Assembly: GCA_003347645.1 (NCBI GenBank) | Contig: QDFX01000007.1 | Coordinates: 62,001-126,000, forward strand | From: Rhizobiaceae bacterium CPCC 101076 | GTDB taxonomy: Bacteria; Pseudomonadota; Alphaproteobacteria; Rhizobiales; Methylopilaceae | Direction: 5' to 3' | Length of the DNA stretch: 64,000 nt | Part shown: positions 25,675-34,258 of the stretch, one piece after another | How the letters are laid out: every line of letters starts with the position of its first letter | Numbering within the stretch: the stretch's first letter is position 1 | Notes under the pieces: model-generated | Databases searched by the model: none | What the model was told of the DNA's origin: nothing | The model's input: only the letters and a program-made list of their open reading frames with translations | Program-made: the position numbers and the translations under genes

Positions 25675-26481
25675 TCAGTTCGGGATTTCGCTCGGGTCTG
25701 GCACTTCGACCGTGAAGCTCAAAGCCGGCTCCCCGGACAGGCCGGGCGAAAGATGTTTCACCCGTATTCTCTCTGTTTCGGAGATGCCGAAGGTTTCGCC
25801 GTCCTTCAGGATCGGCCCTCGCTTGATCAGATAGCTGCTCGCATCAGAAACGCGCCACGCGATGAGCTCGAGTGAATATTTGTTCGATGCGAACTCTATC
25901 TCGCGACCGACAAAAGGCTTGAGACCTCGCGTTATCACCATAGGCTTCGTCTTGCCGAGCTCGTCTTCCAGCATCAGAGGATTTCTCGATACCCAGAGGT
26001 GCACCGGCGGTTCACCATTCCTGGCGAAATCCACCGCACTGGTTCGCAAGTCAGCAGGATCGACGACTAGTTCGCTATCAGCAAAGATCGCGGCGCTGAC
26101 GGGAAGATTTGATGCTAATGCGCCGGCGACCAGAGTGACCGCGGTCGCGCCCTTCAGCGCCGCCTTGTAGCCGCGCGGCGCCTTAACCAAGCCAATCGTG
26201 ACATGTCCATCCTGATGCTGCAGCGCACTGCGTCCCTCCGACCAGCTTTCAATCGATCTCAGCGCATGTTCAGTGATGGTCGATGGGAGAGCTTTCGGTG
26301 AGTATCCGACCAGCACCCGCGCGCCGGCGACCTCATAGACGACACTTCCCTTCTCTCCCTCACCAACCTCCTGGATAGCGGCGAGACCGCCGGGATAGGT
26401 CGTTTCGAAAGCGGTAATCGTTTCCGGTCCAGACAGCGAGACCGCAGCTGAAAGCGCCAAAAAGACAATGAGATTGCTCAT
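25675..26481 (-). CDS. DUF4261-like protein
   Basis: A 268-residue protein. The second half resembles the DUF4261 family: a segment like PPVHLWVSRNPLM, then TRGLKPFVGREIEF, and VSDASSYLIKRGPILKDGET followed by FGISETERIRVKH, the family's final block. By this alignment the hydrophobic N-terminus (SNLIVFLALSAAVSLSG) is probably the first strand of the domain, not a signal peptide. I chose the ATG at 26481 with GAGGGGG 5 bases upstream, over a GTG at 26487. Base composition looks less GC-rich than its neighbours, a hint of recent arrival. Function unknown. Confidence 0.6.
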   Translation of the reverse strand: MSNLIVFLALSAAVSLSGPETITAFETTYPGGLAAIQEVGEGEKGSVVYEVAGARVLVGYSPKALPSTITEHALRSIESWSEGRSALQHQDGHVTIGLVKAPRGYKAALKGATAVTLVAGALASNLPVSAAIFADSELVVDPADLRTSAVDFARNGEPPVHLWVSRNPLMLEDELGKTKPMVITRGLKPFVGREIEFASNKYSLELIAWRVSDASSYLIKRGPILKDGETFGISETERIRVKHLSPGLSGEPALSFTVEVPDPSEIPN

Positions 26482-26555
26482 CTCCACCCCCTCTGAAGAA
26501 CAAAGCGGGTTGAGCTAAGCATGCAGTGCAACTGAAAGAAAGAGATTTGTTCCCT

Positions 26556-28241
26556 TTATGTTCCACGCCGCCGAACGACGGCGAAAGTCAGCACGATCGC
26601 AGCCACGCCGATCAGCGCGGAGTACAGGAAGAAGGTTACATAGCCCGCGCCCAATGACGCCGGTGAGACGCCCGTCGCCGCGCCGCTTACGAATGACTCC
26701 GGCGTCAGCCCGACGAACATGCCTTTCAGCCCGGCCGCCGCCCCGCCCTCCTCAGCCGAGCGCGCGGCGCTTTCGATGATGCGCCCGGACTGCGAGGCGA
26801 TCAGCTTTCCAGGTAGCGCGTAGAGCGAGGAGAACAGCGCGTATTGCGTCGCGGTGAAGCCGCCGGAGGTCAGGCTCGACATATAGGCGATCAGGCATGT
26901 GCCGGCATAGCCGCTGGCCAGATTGTCGATGCCGATCGCGATGTAGAGCGCGGGCATCGAATGGCCGGCGGTCGCCAGATAGATGAAGACGAGATTGCTG
27001 AGCGAACCCGCGAAGGCGCCGATCAGCAGCGAGCGCATCAGGCCGAGCTTCACGATCGAATAGCCGCCGACGAACACGCCGAGCATCGACGCAACCACGC
27101 CGAACACCTTCCGCACCTCGGCGATCTCGGTCTTGGTGAAACCGAGGTCGAGATAGAACGGGTTCATGATGTTCAGGACGAAGTCCGACACCCGGTAGAG
27201 GCAGATCAGCGCCAGGATCAGGCCAGCAGTGCCGGCGTAGCGGCGGAAGAAGTCGGCGAGCGGTGCGCCAAAGCTTGCACCAAGATAGGCACCCGGACGG
27301 GTCGGACGGCCGGGCATTGGCCAGCACGCGGCGGCGATAATGGCCAATCCGGCGACGACCGCGCCGATCTGCAGGAAGACGCTGGCCGGCGATCCCTTCC
27401 AGAGCGGCGCGAGACCGAAGACGTCGCCGGAGCCTAGCGGCGTCGCGACCAGCGAAAGCGGCGCCGGATCGCCGCTCAGGCCCGCGCCCGCGATCAAGGC
27501 ACCGAGCACGAAGATGACGCCGCGAATGATCCACTCCACCACATCCGCGAGCGGGCGCCGCTCGACGCCTTCGGCATGGACCGCGCGCACCTTGTGGCTC
27601 TGTTCGCGCGGCGCGAAAAGCACCGCCAGCACGCCGATCCCCATCAGGCAGGCCATGATGGCGTAGGAGAAATTCCAGCTATAGGCCTGCGCCAGGACAA
27701 GCGGCACGGCGCCCGCGACGATCATCGCGACGCGGTAGCCCCATTGATAGGCCGCCGCCATGATGCCTTGCTGGCTATTGTCGGCAACCTCGATACGCCA
27801 GGCATCGATGACGATGTCCTGCGTCGCGCCCGAGAAGCCGACGAACACCGCGAAGGCGGCGACGAGGCCTAGATTGTCCGACGGGTCGCGGCCCGAGATC
27901 AGCCACAGGCCGATGATCACCGCGATCTGCGCGACCAGCATCCAGGACCGGCGATGCCCAAGCCATGCGGTCAGACCGGGCACTTGCGTCCGGTCGACGA
28001 GCGGCGCCCAGAGGAATTTTGCCGAATAGGCTAGTGTGGCGAGGCTGAAGAAGCCGATCACGGCGAGCGAGACGCCGTCGTCGCGCAGCCAGGCCGACAA
28101 GGTGTCGAAGATCAAGAGGTTCGGCAGACCGGCGGAGAAGCCGAGACCGAGCATGACGAGCACGCGGCGCTGGAAGAAATCGGCGATGCCGCCCTTCGCC
28201 GGCGCATCCGCCTCGATGGCGTCAACGGTCTGCTCGGTCAT
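26556..28241 (-). CDS. ampG: AmpG-like muropeptide/MFS permease
   Basis: A 561-residue major facilitator protein. The start at ATG 28241 is followed by RVLVMLGLGFSAGLPNLLIF and then WLRDDGVSLAVIGFFSLATLAYSAKFLWAPLVDR, the pattern of AmpG permeases, which import anhydro-muropeptides from the periplasm for wall recycling. It has about twelve to fourteen helices with a cytoplasmic loop near residues 215-235. The later helices include SDFVLNIMNPFYLDLGFTKT, also AmpG-like. No AmpD or AmpR gene is adjacent. The specific substrate is not proven; a related transporter role is possible. Confidence 0.75.
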   Translation of the reverse strand: MTEQTVDAIEADAPAKGGIADFFQRRVLVMLGLGFSAGLPNLLIFDTLSAWLRDDGVSLAVIGFFSLATLAYSAKFLWAPLVDRTQVPGLTAWLGHRRSWMLVAQIAVIIGLWLISGRDPSDNLGLVAAFAVFVGFSGATQDIVIDAWRIEVADNSQQGIMAAAYQWGYRVAMIVAGAVPLVLAQAYSWNFSYAIMACLMGIGVLAVLFAPREQSHKVRAVHAEGVERRPLADVVEWIIRGVIFVLGALIAGAGLSGDPAPLSLVATPLGSGDVFGLAPLWKGSPASVFLQIGAVVAGLAIIAAACWPMPGRPTRPGAYLGASFGAPLADFFRRYAGTAGLILALICLYRVSDFVLNIMNPFYLDLGFTKTEIAEVRKVFGVVASMLGVFVGGYSIVKLGLMRSLLIGAFAGSLSNLVFIYLATAGHSMPALYIAIGIDNLASGYAGTCLIAYMSSLTSGGFTATQYALFSSLYALPGKLIASQSGRIIESAARSAEEGGAAAGLKGMFVGLTPESFVSGAATGVSPASLGAGYVTFFLYSALIGVAAIVLTFAVVRRRGT

Positions 28242-28291
28242 CCATGGTCCCCGATCCGGCGTCACCTTGGCCCGGACGGCCGTTGCGTCGC

Positions 28292-28320
28292 AAACGAAAA
28301 GGGCGGCCCGAAGGCCGCCC
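28292..28320 (-). terminator. Rho-independent terminator of the DUF1236 gene
   Basis: On the minus strand GGGCGGCC, loop TTCG, GGCCGCCC is followed by TTTTCGTTT. It lies 23 bases after the DUF1236 stop. It ends that gene just before the AmpG-like start. Confidence 0.85.
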
Positions 28321-28342
28321 TGTCCGCAAGGTCCGAGCGCCC

Positions 28343-29065
28343 TCAGACCGCGATAATTGTGACGATCGCGTAGCTCGACGGATCGATGATGACGATCCGG
28401 CCGTCTGCCAGCACGATGTAGCTGTAGCCCTGATACTGCGGGACGACTTCCACGATCGTGGGCGGAAGTGGCATCACGTGGACGTGCCGCGGTACCGCGG
28501 CACCGACCGAGACGTTGAAGTCGACGTTCACCTTCTGGACGTTGGTCGTCGAGATCTTCTGGCGAATGGTCGTCTTCTGCTCGGTTGTGATCTCCTTGGA
28601 CGCGGCAGCGCGGCCGCTCTCCATGCCGCCCTGCTTCGAGCCTTCGGCGCTGGACTTATTGGCATCGGCCTTGCCTTCGGCGCTGGACTTGTTGGTGTCG
28701 GTCTTGCCTTCGGCCGCCGACTTGCCCGCACCGGACTTCATTTCACCCTGGCCTTGAGCGTTTTTCTGGGTCGGTTCGGTGGCGGCCCGGTTGCCGCCGC
28801 CCGTCTCGGACGGGGTGCCCGCCGCGCTGGAGGCGTCGTTGCGGGGCATCGGGTTCTGGGCGCTCGCGCCGCCAGAGGCGTCAGCGCCTCCCTTCATGCC
28901 CGCTCCGCCGGCCGCACCGCCTGCCGCGCCCGCGCCGCCGGAAGCAGCCGGAGGAGGAACAGAAGCACCGCCGGCCGCGCCACCCGCATCTGTCTGGGCC
29001 GAGGCGGCCGAAATGCCGATCAGGAGGGCTGCCGCGGCCGCCGTATTGAGAAGAATGGTTTTCAT
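28343..29065 (-). CDS. Secreted DUF1236 protein with low-complexity linker
   Basis: A 240-residue exported protein: Sec signal peptide (residues 1-23, ending SAASAQ), a long Gly/Ala/Ser/Lys linker (24-160) and a compact C-terminal domain (about 165-240) of the DUF1236 type: VDFNVSVGAAVPRHVHVMPL then YSYIVLADGRIVIIDPSSYAIV. Such proteins are frequent in Rhizobiales; function unknown. The linker carries three 11-residue repeats. The gene has its own terminator and a 120-base upstream gap, so it is probably a single-gene transcript. Expected to be periplasmic or surface-associated. Confidence 0.85.
   Translation of the reverse strand: MKTILLNTAAAAALLIGISAASAQTDAGGAAGGASVPPPAASGGAGAAGGAAGGAGMKGGADASGGASAQNPMPRNDASSAAGTPSETGGGNRAATEPTQKNAQGQGEMKSGAGKSAAEGKTDTNKSSAEGKADANKSSAEGSKQGGMESGRAAASKEITTEQKTTIRQKISTTNVQKVNVDFNVSVGAAVPRHVHVMPLPPTIVEVVPQYQGYSYIVLADGRIVIIDPSSYAIVTIIAV
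28625..28723. repeat. Three 33-bp in-frame tandem repeats
   Basis: Residues 115-147 of the DUF1236 protein are three copies of an 11-residue unit: KSAAEGKTDTN, KSSAEGKADAN and KSSAEGSKQGG. The DNA repeats with a 33-base period. Copy number is likely to vary between strains by slippage. Confidence 0.8.
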
Positions 29066-29185
29066 TTCGAAGTCTCCCTGTGTCCCCAGCGCCCCGCTGC
29101 GAACGGCCGTCGAGGCTTCACAAGACGGTCCGTGGCGAGAACGTGTGACCGGGGCCCGCGTTCCACATTGACGTTCAGGAGAAGG

Positions 29186-29791
29186 TCAGAAGGGAGTGCG
29201 CTGCCGGATGGCGGCCGAAAGCGTCCCTTCGTCAAGGTAATCCAGTTCGCCGCCCACAGGCACGCCATGGGCGAGGCGAGTCACCTTGACTCCTGCCGAG
29301 GCAAGGACGTCGGTAACGTAGTGCGCCGTGGTTTGCCCATCCACCGTAGCATTGAGGGCCAATATGACCTCGTGCACCGCTGGGTTGGATGCACGTTCCA
29401 CGAGGCCTTCGAGATTAAGGTCTTCTGGTCCGCGCCCATCCAATGGCGACAAAGTCCCGCCCAATACATGGTAGCGAGCGTTCACCGCCCCTGCCCGCTC
29501 CAGCGCCCAGAGATCGGCGACATCCTCAACGACGACGAGAAGCGACGCGTCTCGCGTCTGGTCGCTGCAGATCGTGCAGGGATCGGAGGTATCGACATTG
29601 CCGCAGGTCGAGCAGATGCGGACGCTCTCGTTCGCCTTGGCGAACGCATCGGCGAGCGGCCCCAGCAGGGCGTCCTTCTTGCGGATGAGATGCAAGGCTG
29701 CGCGGCGCGCCGAGCGGGGCCCGAGCCCCGGCAGACGCGCCAGAAGTTGGATCAGGCGCTCGATCTCGGGACCGGCAACGGCGCGGGGCAT
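29186..29791 (-). CDS. recR: Recombination mediator protein RecR
   Basis: A 201-residue protein that, with RecF and RecO, helps load RecA on single-stranded gaps. The N-terminal helix-hairpin-helix ([20 protein letters not shown]), zinc finger ([16 protein letters not shown], four cysteines), Toprim domain ([18 protein letters not shown]) and C-terminal Walker B-like region ([20 protein letters not shown]) are in order and complete. recR lies downstream of ybaB and dnaX on the same strand, the common dnaX-ybaB-recR order, but a palindromic repeat separates it from ybaB. Confidence 0.97.
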   Translation of the reverse strand: MPRAVAGPEIERLIQLLARLPGLGPRSARRAALHLIRKKDALLGPLADAFAKANESVRICSTCGNVDTSDPCTICSDQTRDASLLVVVEDVADLWALERAGAVNARYHVLGGTLSPLDGRGPEDLNLEGLVERASNPAVHEVILALNATVDGQTTAHYVTDVLASAGVKVTRLAHGVPVGGELDYLDEGTLSAAIRQRTPF

Positions 29792-29804
29792 GACTAATCC
29801 TTGC

Positions 29805-29913
29805 CCTCACCCTGAGCCGGGCACGCAGTGCCCGTGTCCACGGATCGCGGCAAGCTCGGAGCATGCGACCATCCTTCGACATGGGCTGCTGTGCAGCCCG
29901 GCTCAGGATGAGG
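29805..29913. repeat. Palindromic repeat element between recR and ybaB
   Basis: An 18-base inverted repeat, CCTCACCCTGAGCCGGGC (29805-29822) and GCCCGGCTCAGGATGAGG (29896-29913), matches at 17 of 18 positions. Each arm also folds on itself (GGGCAC-GCA-GTGCCC and GGGCTGC-TGT-GCAGCCC). This looks like the REP-type palindromes scattered in Rhizobiales chromosomes. It interrupts the dnaX-ybaB-recR row and may affect recR expression. Confidence 0.7.
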
Positions 29914-29936
29914 CCGTGGGGAACCCGAAAGCAGCA

Positions 29937-30257
29937 TCAGAACGGCAGCTTCATTCCCGGAGGAAGCGGAAGCCCGGCCGTCGCCTCGGCCATCTTCTCC
30001 TGCGCGATCGCCTCGGCCTTGCGCCTGGCTTCGGCATGCGCGGCGACGATGAGATCCTGGACGATTTCCTTGTCTTCGGGCTTCAGCACGTCCAGGTCGA
30101 TCTCGACATGCTTCAGTTCGCCCTTGGCGCTCATCTCGACCTTGACGACACCGCCTCCGGCTGAGCCTTCGACGACAATCTGTTCAAGCTCAGCCTGCAT
30201 GCCGGCCATCTTGGCCTGCATTTCCTGAGCCTTCTTCATGATCCCCATGAGATCCAT
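29937..30257 (-). CDS. ybaB: YbaB/EbfC nucleoid-associated protein
   Basis: A 106-residue homodimeric DNA-binding protein that decorates the nucleoid. It starts MDLMGIMKKAQEMQAKMAGM and continues VVEGSAGGGVVKVEMSAKGE, as in YbaB/EbfC; the end (AEATAGLPLPPGMKLPF) is the usual flexible tail. It begins 3 bases after the dnaX stop. The dnaX-ybaB pairing is widely conserved. It lacks sequence-specific regulation in the family, so a general chromosome role is expected. Confidence 0.95.
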   Translation of the reverse strand: MDLMGIMKKAQEMQAKMAGMQAELEQIVVEGSAGGGVVKVEMSAKGELKHVEIDLDVLKPEDKEIVQDLIVAAHAEARRKAEAIAQEKMAEATAGLPLPPGMKLPF

Positions 30258-30260
30258 GGA

Positions 30261-32021
30261 TTACTCCTCGTCTGTGTCGGGCTCGTCAGGCACCGCTTCG
30301 AGCGATTCCTCGGCCGGCTGGGCGGTGGTGCGCACCGCGATGATTTCCGCGCCCGGGAAGCGCTCGAGCAGTGCCCGGACTTCGGGATTGGCGGCGACGC
30401 CGCGCATCTTTTGTTCGCGCTCTTCGTCGGCGATCTCGCGGAGCGTGGGGCCGCCCGCTTCCGAGGAGATCGCGACGATCCAGCGGCGGCCGGTCCAGTC
30501 GGACAGCTTGCGCTGGATTTCCGAGGCTAGCGTCTGCGGCGCTCCCGGGCTGGGTCGGAATTCCAGGCGTCCGTCCTCGAACAGCACCGGGCGGACATCG
30601 CGTTCGATCGCGGTCTTAAGGGATATATCGCGCTTTTCGGCGGCGAGTGCGACGGCGTCATTCAGCGTTTCGAGACGCCGGAGCGGGACGGTCTCCAGTG
30701 AAGCGCGCGGGGCGGAAGACGGCACCGGATCGGCGGTTCGCGAGGCAATGGCGAAAGCCGCCGAACCCTGCGACGACAGCGCGCCCGACGGCGGCGAGGA
30801 TTGCATGTTGCCCGCCGGAGTCTGGCGCGGCGACTGATCCTTCAGCGCGCGCAACGCCTCGTCCGGCGTCGGCAGGTCGGCGGCATAGGCGAGACGCACG
30901 AGGACCATATCGGCGGCCTGGGCCGGCTTCGGAGCGGCCTGCACCTCGGAGATGCCCTTCGACAGGATCTGCCAGGCCCGCGACAGCACCTTGTGCGACA
31001 GCTGGTCGGCGAAGGACTTGCCGCGCTGGCGTTCCACCTCGGTCGCGGACGGGTCTTCCAAAGCAGCCGGGGTCAGCTTGATCCGGGTGACGTAGTGGAC
31101 GAATTCGGCGAGGTCGGCGAGCACGACCGCCGCGTCCGAACCGCCGTCATAGAGTTCGCGGAAGACGGCGAGCGAGCCCGCCGCATCGCCCTTCATCACA
31201 ACCTCGAACAGATCGACCACCCGGCCGCGGTCGGACAGGCCGAGCATCTGGCGAACCGCCTCCGCCTCGACCGCGCCGCCACCGTGGGCGATGGCCTGAT
31301 CGAGGATCGACAGCGCATCACGAACCGAGCCCTCTGCGGCGCGCGCCACAAGAGCGAGCGCCTCGTCGTCGGCGTTCAGGCCCTCCTTGCCTATGATGTT
31401 GCGGAGGTGACCCGTCAGCACCGACGCGTCGACGCGTCGGAGGTTGAAGCGCTGGCAGCGCGACAGGACCGTGACCGGAACCTTGCGGATTTCGGTCGTC
31501 GCGAAGACGAATTTCACATGAGGAGGTGGCTCCTCCAAAGTCTTCAGGAAGGCGTTGAACGCCTTGTCCGAGAGCATGTGGACTTCGTCGATGATGTAGA
31601 CCTTGTAGCGCGCCGAGGCGGGCGAATAGCGGACACCGTCGAGGATTTCGCGGACATCGTCGATGCCGGTGCGCGAGGCCGCGTCCATCTCCAGCACGTC
31701 GACATGGCGCGATTCCATAATCGCCTGGCAATGGACACCGATCTCGTCGAGATCGACCGTCGGTCCTCCGGTGCCGTCCTGCCGCTCGTAGTTGAGGCCG
31801 CGGGCGAGGATTCGTGCGGTCGTCGTCTTCCCGACGCCACGGACGCCCGTAAGCATCCACGCCTGCGCCACCCGCCCCGTCGTGAACGAATTCGTCAGGG
31901 TGCGGACCATCGCCTCCTGACCGATCAGATCGGCGAAGTTCCAGGGCCGGTATTTCCGCGCGAGAACGCGGTAGGCACCACCCGTGGGTTCCCCCGCAGG
32001 GCGGATGTCGAGTTCTTCCAT
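30261..32021 (-). CDS. dnaX: DNA polymerase III subunits gamma/tau
   Basis: A 586-residue clamp-loader ATPase. The Walker A loop GVRGVGKTTTARILARGLN, Walker B with IIDEVHMLSDKAFNAFLKTLEEPP, and the sensor region TEIRKVPVTVLSRCQRF are all present. The zinc module, which has four cysteines in E. coli DnaX, keeps only one here (GVHCQAIM), a condition I recall from other Rhizobiales. The ATG at 32021 (MEELDIRPAGEP) is preferred to a start 12 codons earlier. I see no A-AAA-AAG slippery site, so only the full-length tau may be made. SRP RNA lies 47 bases upstream. Confidence 0.95.
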   Translation of the reverse strand: MEELDIRPAGEPTGGAYRVLARKYRPWNFADLIGQEAMVRTLTNSFTTGRVAQAWMLTGVRGVGKTTTARILARGLNYERQDGTGGPTVDLDEIGVHCQAIMESRHVDVLEMDAASRTGIDDVREILDGVRYSPASARYKVYIIDEVHMLSDKAFNAFLKTLEEPPPHVKFVFATTEIRKVPVTVLSRCQRFNLRRVDASVLTGHLRNIIGKEGLNADDEALALVARAAEGSVRDALSILDQAIAHGGGAVEAEAVRQMLGLSDRGRVVDLFEVVMKGDAAGSLAVFRELYDGGSDAAVVLADLAEFVHYVTRIKLTPAALEDPSATEVERQRGKSFADQLSHKVLSRAWQILSKGISEVQAAPKPAQAADMVLVRLAYAADLPTPDEALRALKDQSPRQTPAGNMQSSPPSGALSSQGSAAFAIASRTADPVPSSAPRASLETVPLRRLETLNDAVALAAEKRDISLKTAIERDVRPVLFEDGRLEFRPSPGAPQTLASEIQRKLSDWTGRRWIVAISSEAGGPTLREIADEEREQKMRGVAANPEVRALLERFPGAEIIAVRTTAQPAEESLEAVPDEPDTDEE

Positions 32022-32067
32022 CGCGATGATATGGCAGGGTGAAAGGCGCGGACGCAAGTGCGCGAGT

Positions 32068-32162
32068 AGGAGGTTGGACGACGACCCGAGACGGGCTCGT
32101 TAGGGCTGCTTCCTTCCGGACCTGACCCGGTTGGCGAGTGGCTCGTCCACCGCCAACCTCCC
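32068..32162 (-). ncRNA. ffs: Signal recognition particle RNA (4.5S, small bacterial type)
   Basis: The minus strand contains the highly conserved apical domain GGGTCAGGTCCGGAAGGAAG, the Ffh-binding loop of SRP RNA, flanked by a long stem whose ends GGAGGTTGG and CCAACCTCC (32069-32077 with 32153-32161) pair perfectly. At about 95 bases it is the small bacterial form that binds Ffh for cotranslational targeting to the membrane. It lies just upstream of dnaX on the same strand, a common alphaproteobacterial arrangement. Confidence 0.96.
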
Positions 32163-32166
32163 ACGC

Positions 32167-32197
32167 TGTATATCGAGGTTTGGCGGCGAGGATGCAA
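32167..32197 (-). promoter_or_regulatory. Likely promoter of the SRP RNA
   Basis: On the minus strand TTGCAT (32192-32197) and TATACA (32167-32172) precede the RNA's 5' end by the expected distance; the 19-base spacer is slightly long. No other start signal is visible close by. Confidence 0.45.
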
Positions 32198-32406
32198 GTC
32201 TGCCTTCGGCGGAAGAGAAGCCGGAGCTTGCTATTCAGCACTACTGAATCGGAGAGCACAATTTGGGCGCAATTTCGCCGGAACCTCTTCGCCGATCGTG
32301 GACTTGGCCGGCGTTGCGCCGGCGAACTGGCGAACGAGCCTCCGGGCCTTCCCAACTCAGGCACGACGCCAGCGCATCAACGGCCTCCAGGACCAGGGAG
32401 GATCCA

Positions 32407-32769
32407 ATGAACTTCGGTGCATTGCCGCGCGCGGCCATCGCTATTCTGATCGCCGCCGGGATGACAGCCGGCGCCGTCGCTCAACCCGCTGATGAAGAAG
32501 AGGACTCATACGAGACGAGAGACTCCAGAATGATGGACAGAATGGGCGACGGCCCGATGATGGGCATGCACGGTAAGATGCACGGTCATACCGGGCCGCA
32601 CCGTCGCATGATGATGAAGATCATGTTCACCATCGCTGACACCAATGGCGACGGCGCGCTCTCCTTCGACGAGGTCTCGGCCATTCACAAGCGGGTTTTC
32701 GATGGCGCCGATTCAAACAAGGACGGCAGGCTGACGCGTGAGGAGATCAGGGTGTTCGTTCGGGATTAG
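32407..32769 (+). CDS. Exported EF-hand protein with Met/His-rich linker
   Basis: A 120-residue protein. The ATG at 32407 has AGGGAGG upstream and opens a signal peptide (residues 1-25, ending AGAVA). Two canonical EF-hand loops follow: DTNGDGALSFDE (78-89) and DSNKDGRLTREE (102-113), both with complete calcium ligands. Residues 41-70 hold many Met and His (MMGMHGKMHGHTGPHRRMMM), a composition seen in copper-binding periplasmic proteins. It is therefore likely a periplasmic Ca2+ and perhaps copper binder. It stands alone, transcribed towards the HIT gene. Confidence 0.82.
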   Translation: MNFGALPRAAIAILIAAGMTAGAVAQPADEEEDSYETRDSRMMDRMGDGPMMGMHGKMHGHTGPHRRMMMKIMFTIADTNGDGALSFDEVSAIHKRVFDGADSNKDGRLTREEIRVFVRD

Positions 32770-32838
32770 CATCCCGCACGGCACGGCGTCGCACCGATTT
32801 CATGCGCGCGGGTTCGCATCTTCCGCGTAAATGGGCGC

Positions 32839-33255
32839 ATGATCACGTCCGATTTCGTGCTCGATTCGCGTCTTGCCGCCGACGCCCGTCCGGTCGGAGA
32901 CCTGCCGCTCTGCCGGGTGCTGCTGATGAACGACGCGCGCTTTCCCTGGCTCGTTCTCGTCCCGCGGCGGACTGATGCCGTCGAGATCATCGATCTCTCG
33001 TCGGAGGAACAGGCGCGGCTGATCGGCGAAATCGCACAGGTATCGCGGGCGCTGCGCGCCGTCGCTCCGTGCGACAAGCTCAATGTCGGCGCGCTCGGCA
33101 ATATCGTGAAGCAGCTTCACGTCCACATCGTCTCGCGCGTCGAGGGCGATCCGGCCTGGCCGGGCCCGGTCTGGGGCTCCGGCGCCGCCAGGCCCTATGA
33201 CGAGAACTGGCGGAACGGCCTGATCGGCGCGATCAGGACGGAGCTTGGACTGTAG
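32839..33255 (+). CDS. HIT domain protein
   Basis: A 138-residue member of the histidine triad superfamily of nucleotide hydrolases/transferases. The signature region reads KQLHVHIVSR; the nucleophile His is present, but the first His of the triad is Gln, as is common in the alphaproteobacterial subgroup whose proteins continue with EGDPAWPGPVWG, also seen here. The substrate is unknown. The 3' end overlaps the convergent EamA gene by 23 bases. Confidence 0.88.
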   Translation: MITSDFVLDSRLAADARPVGDLPLCRVLLMNDARFPWLVLVPRRTDAVEIIDLSSEEQARLIGEIAQVSRALRAVAPCDKLNVGALGNIVKQLHVHIVSRVEGDPAWPGPVWGSGAARPYDENWRNGLIGAIRTELGL

Positions 33256-34147
33256 CGACGCGCTTCCTGCCCGGCACCGTCATCGCGATCACGCCCGCGA
33301 CCACGCAGACGAGGCCGATCCAGGCCGTCGAGGTCGGCACCTCACCGAGGAAGACCACGCCGATGGCGACGCCGATCGGCACGCGGATATAGGCCTGCGC
33401 CGTCGCGCCGACCGAGCCGAGCGTGTGGACAAGGCGGAAATAGATCGTGAAGGCGATCGCGGTCGAGAACACCGCCAGCGCGACGAGCGCCATCAGCGAA
33501 TCCATCGACGGCGACAGCGTCCACGGCCGATCCACGATCAGGCTCGCCGGAATCAGCAGCACCGCGCCGCAGATCAGCGACCCCGCCGCCGGCATCATCG
33601 GATCGAGCCCCTTGAACCCCTTCCCGAAGATCGCCGCTCCCGCATAGCTGATCGTTGCGACCACGACCGCGAGCTGAGCCAGCAATTCATCGCCGATGCC
33701 CTCGAACGCCTCGAAGCCGATGATCAGGCAGATGCCGACCATGCCGGCGACGACACCGAACAATTTCCGGCTCGTCACCGGTTCGTGGCGGACGATCAGG
33801 GCCGTCAGCAGGAAGGTGAAGATCGGAGTCGAGGAATTCAGGATCGCGGCCAGCCCCGCGTCCACGGTCTGCTCCGCCCAGGCGATCAGGGTGAACGGGA
33901 TGACACTGTTCAGAACTGCCTGGAACAGGAAGCGCATCCAGGTCTCGCGATCCCCTGGCAGTTTCAGCCCGCGCCAGCGGATGACCGCATAAAGCAGCCC
34001 ACCCGCGATCAAGGTCCGGCCCGCGATCAGCGTCACCGGCGGGATGGTCTCGACGCCGATCTTGATGAAAGTATACGAGGCACCCCAGAGCGTCGCGAGG
34101 GCGATCAGCAGGACGAGATCTGTCTTGAGCGTGGTCGGCTGGGTCAT
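33233..34147 (-). CDS. EamA/DMT family transporter
   Basis: A 304-residue inner-membrane protein with ten hydrophobic helices in two repeats of five, the EamA (drug/metabolite transporter) layout. Each half has the family pattern (first repeat LATLWGASYTFIKIGVETIPP; second repeat ending IGVVFLGEVPTSTAWIGLV). Members export amino acids, nucleosides or other metabolites; the substrate is open. The ATG at 34147 is preferred to a GTG at 34156. It is divergent from an ArsR-type regulator with 111 bases between them, which is probably its controller. Confidence 0.87.
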   Translation of the reverse strand: MTQPTTLKTDLVLLIALATLWGASYTFIKIGVETIPPVTLIAGRTLIAGGLLYAVIRWRGLKLPGDRETWMRFLFQAVLNSVIPFTLIAWAEQTVDAGLAAILNSSTPIFTFLLTALIVRHEPVTSRKLFGVVAGMVGICLIIGFEAFEGIGDELLAQLAVVVATISYAGAAIFGKGFKGLDPMMPAAGSLICGAVLLIPASLIVDRPWTLSPSMDSLMALVALAVFSTAIAFTIYFRLVHTLGSVGATAQAYIRVPIGVAIGVVFLGEVPTSTAWIGLVCVVAGVIAMTVPGRKRVATVQAPS

Positions 34148-34258
34148 GATGCGCACTCGCTGTAGCCGGAATGACTGCCAGCTTGTAGCCCCGCACTAGC
34201 CCGGGATGTTTCGGCCGCGGCCGAAGTGTTCCCGCCGAAAAGCGGCTATCCTCGACTC

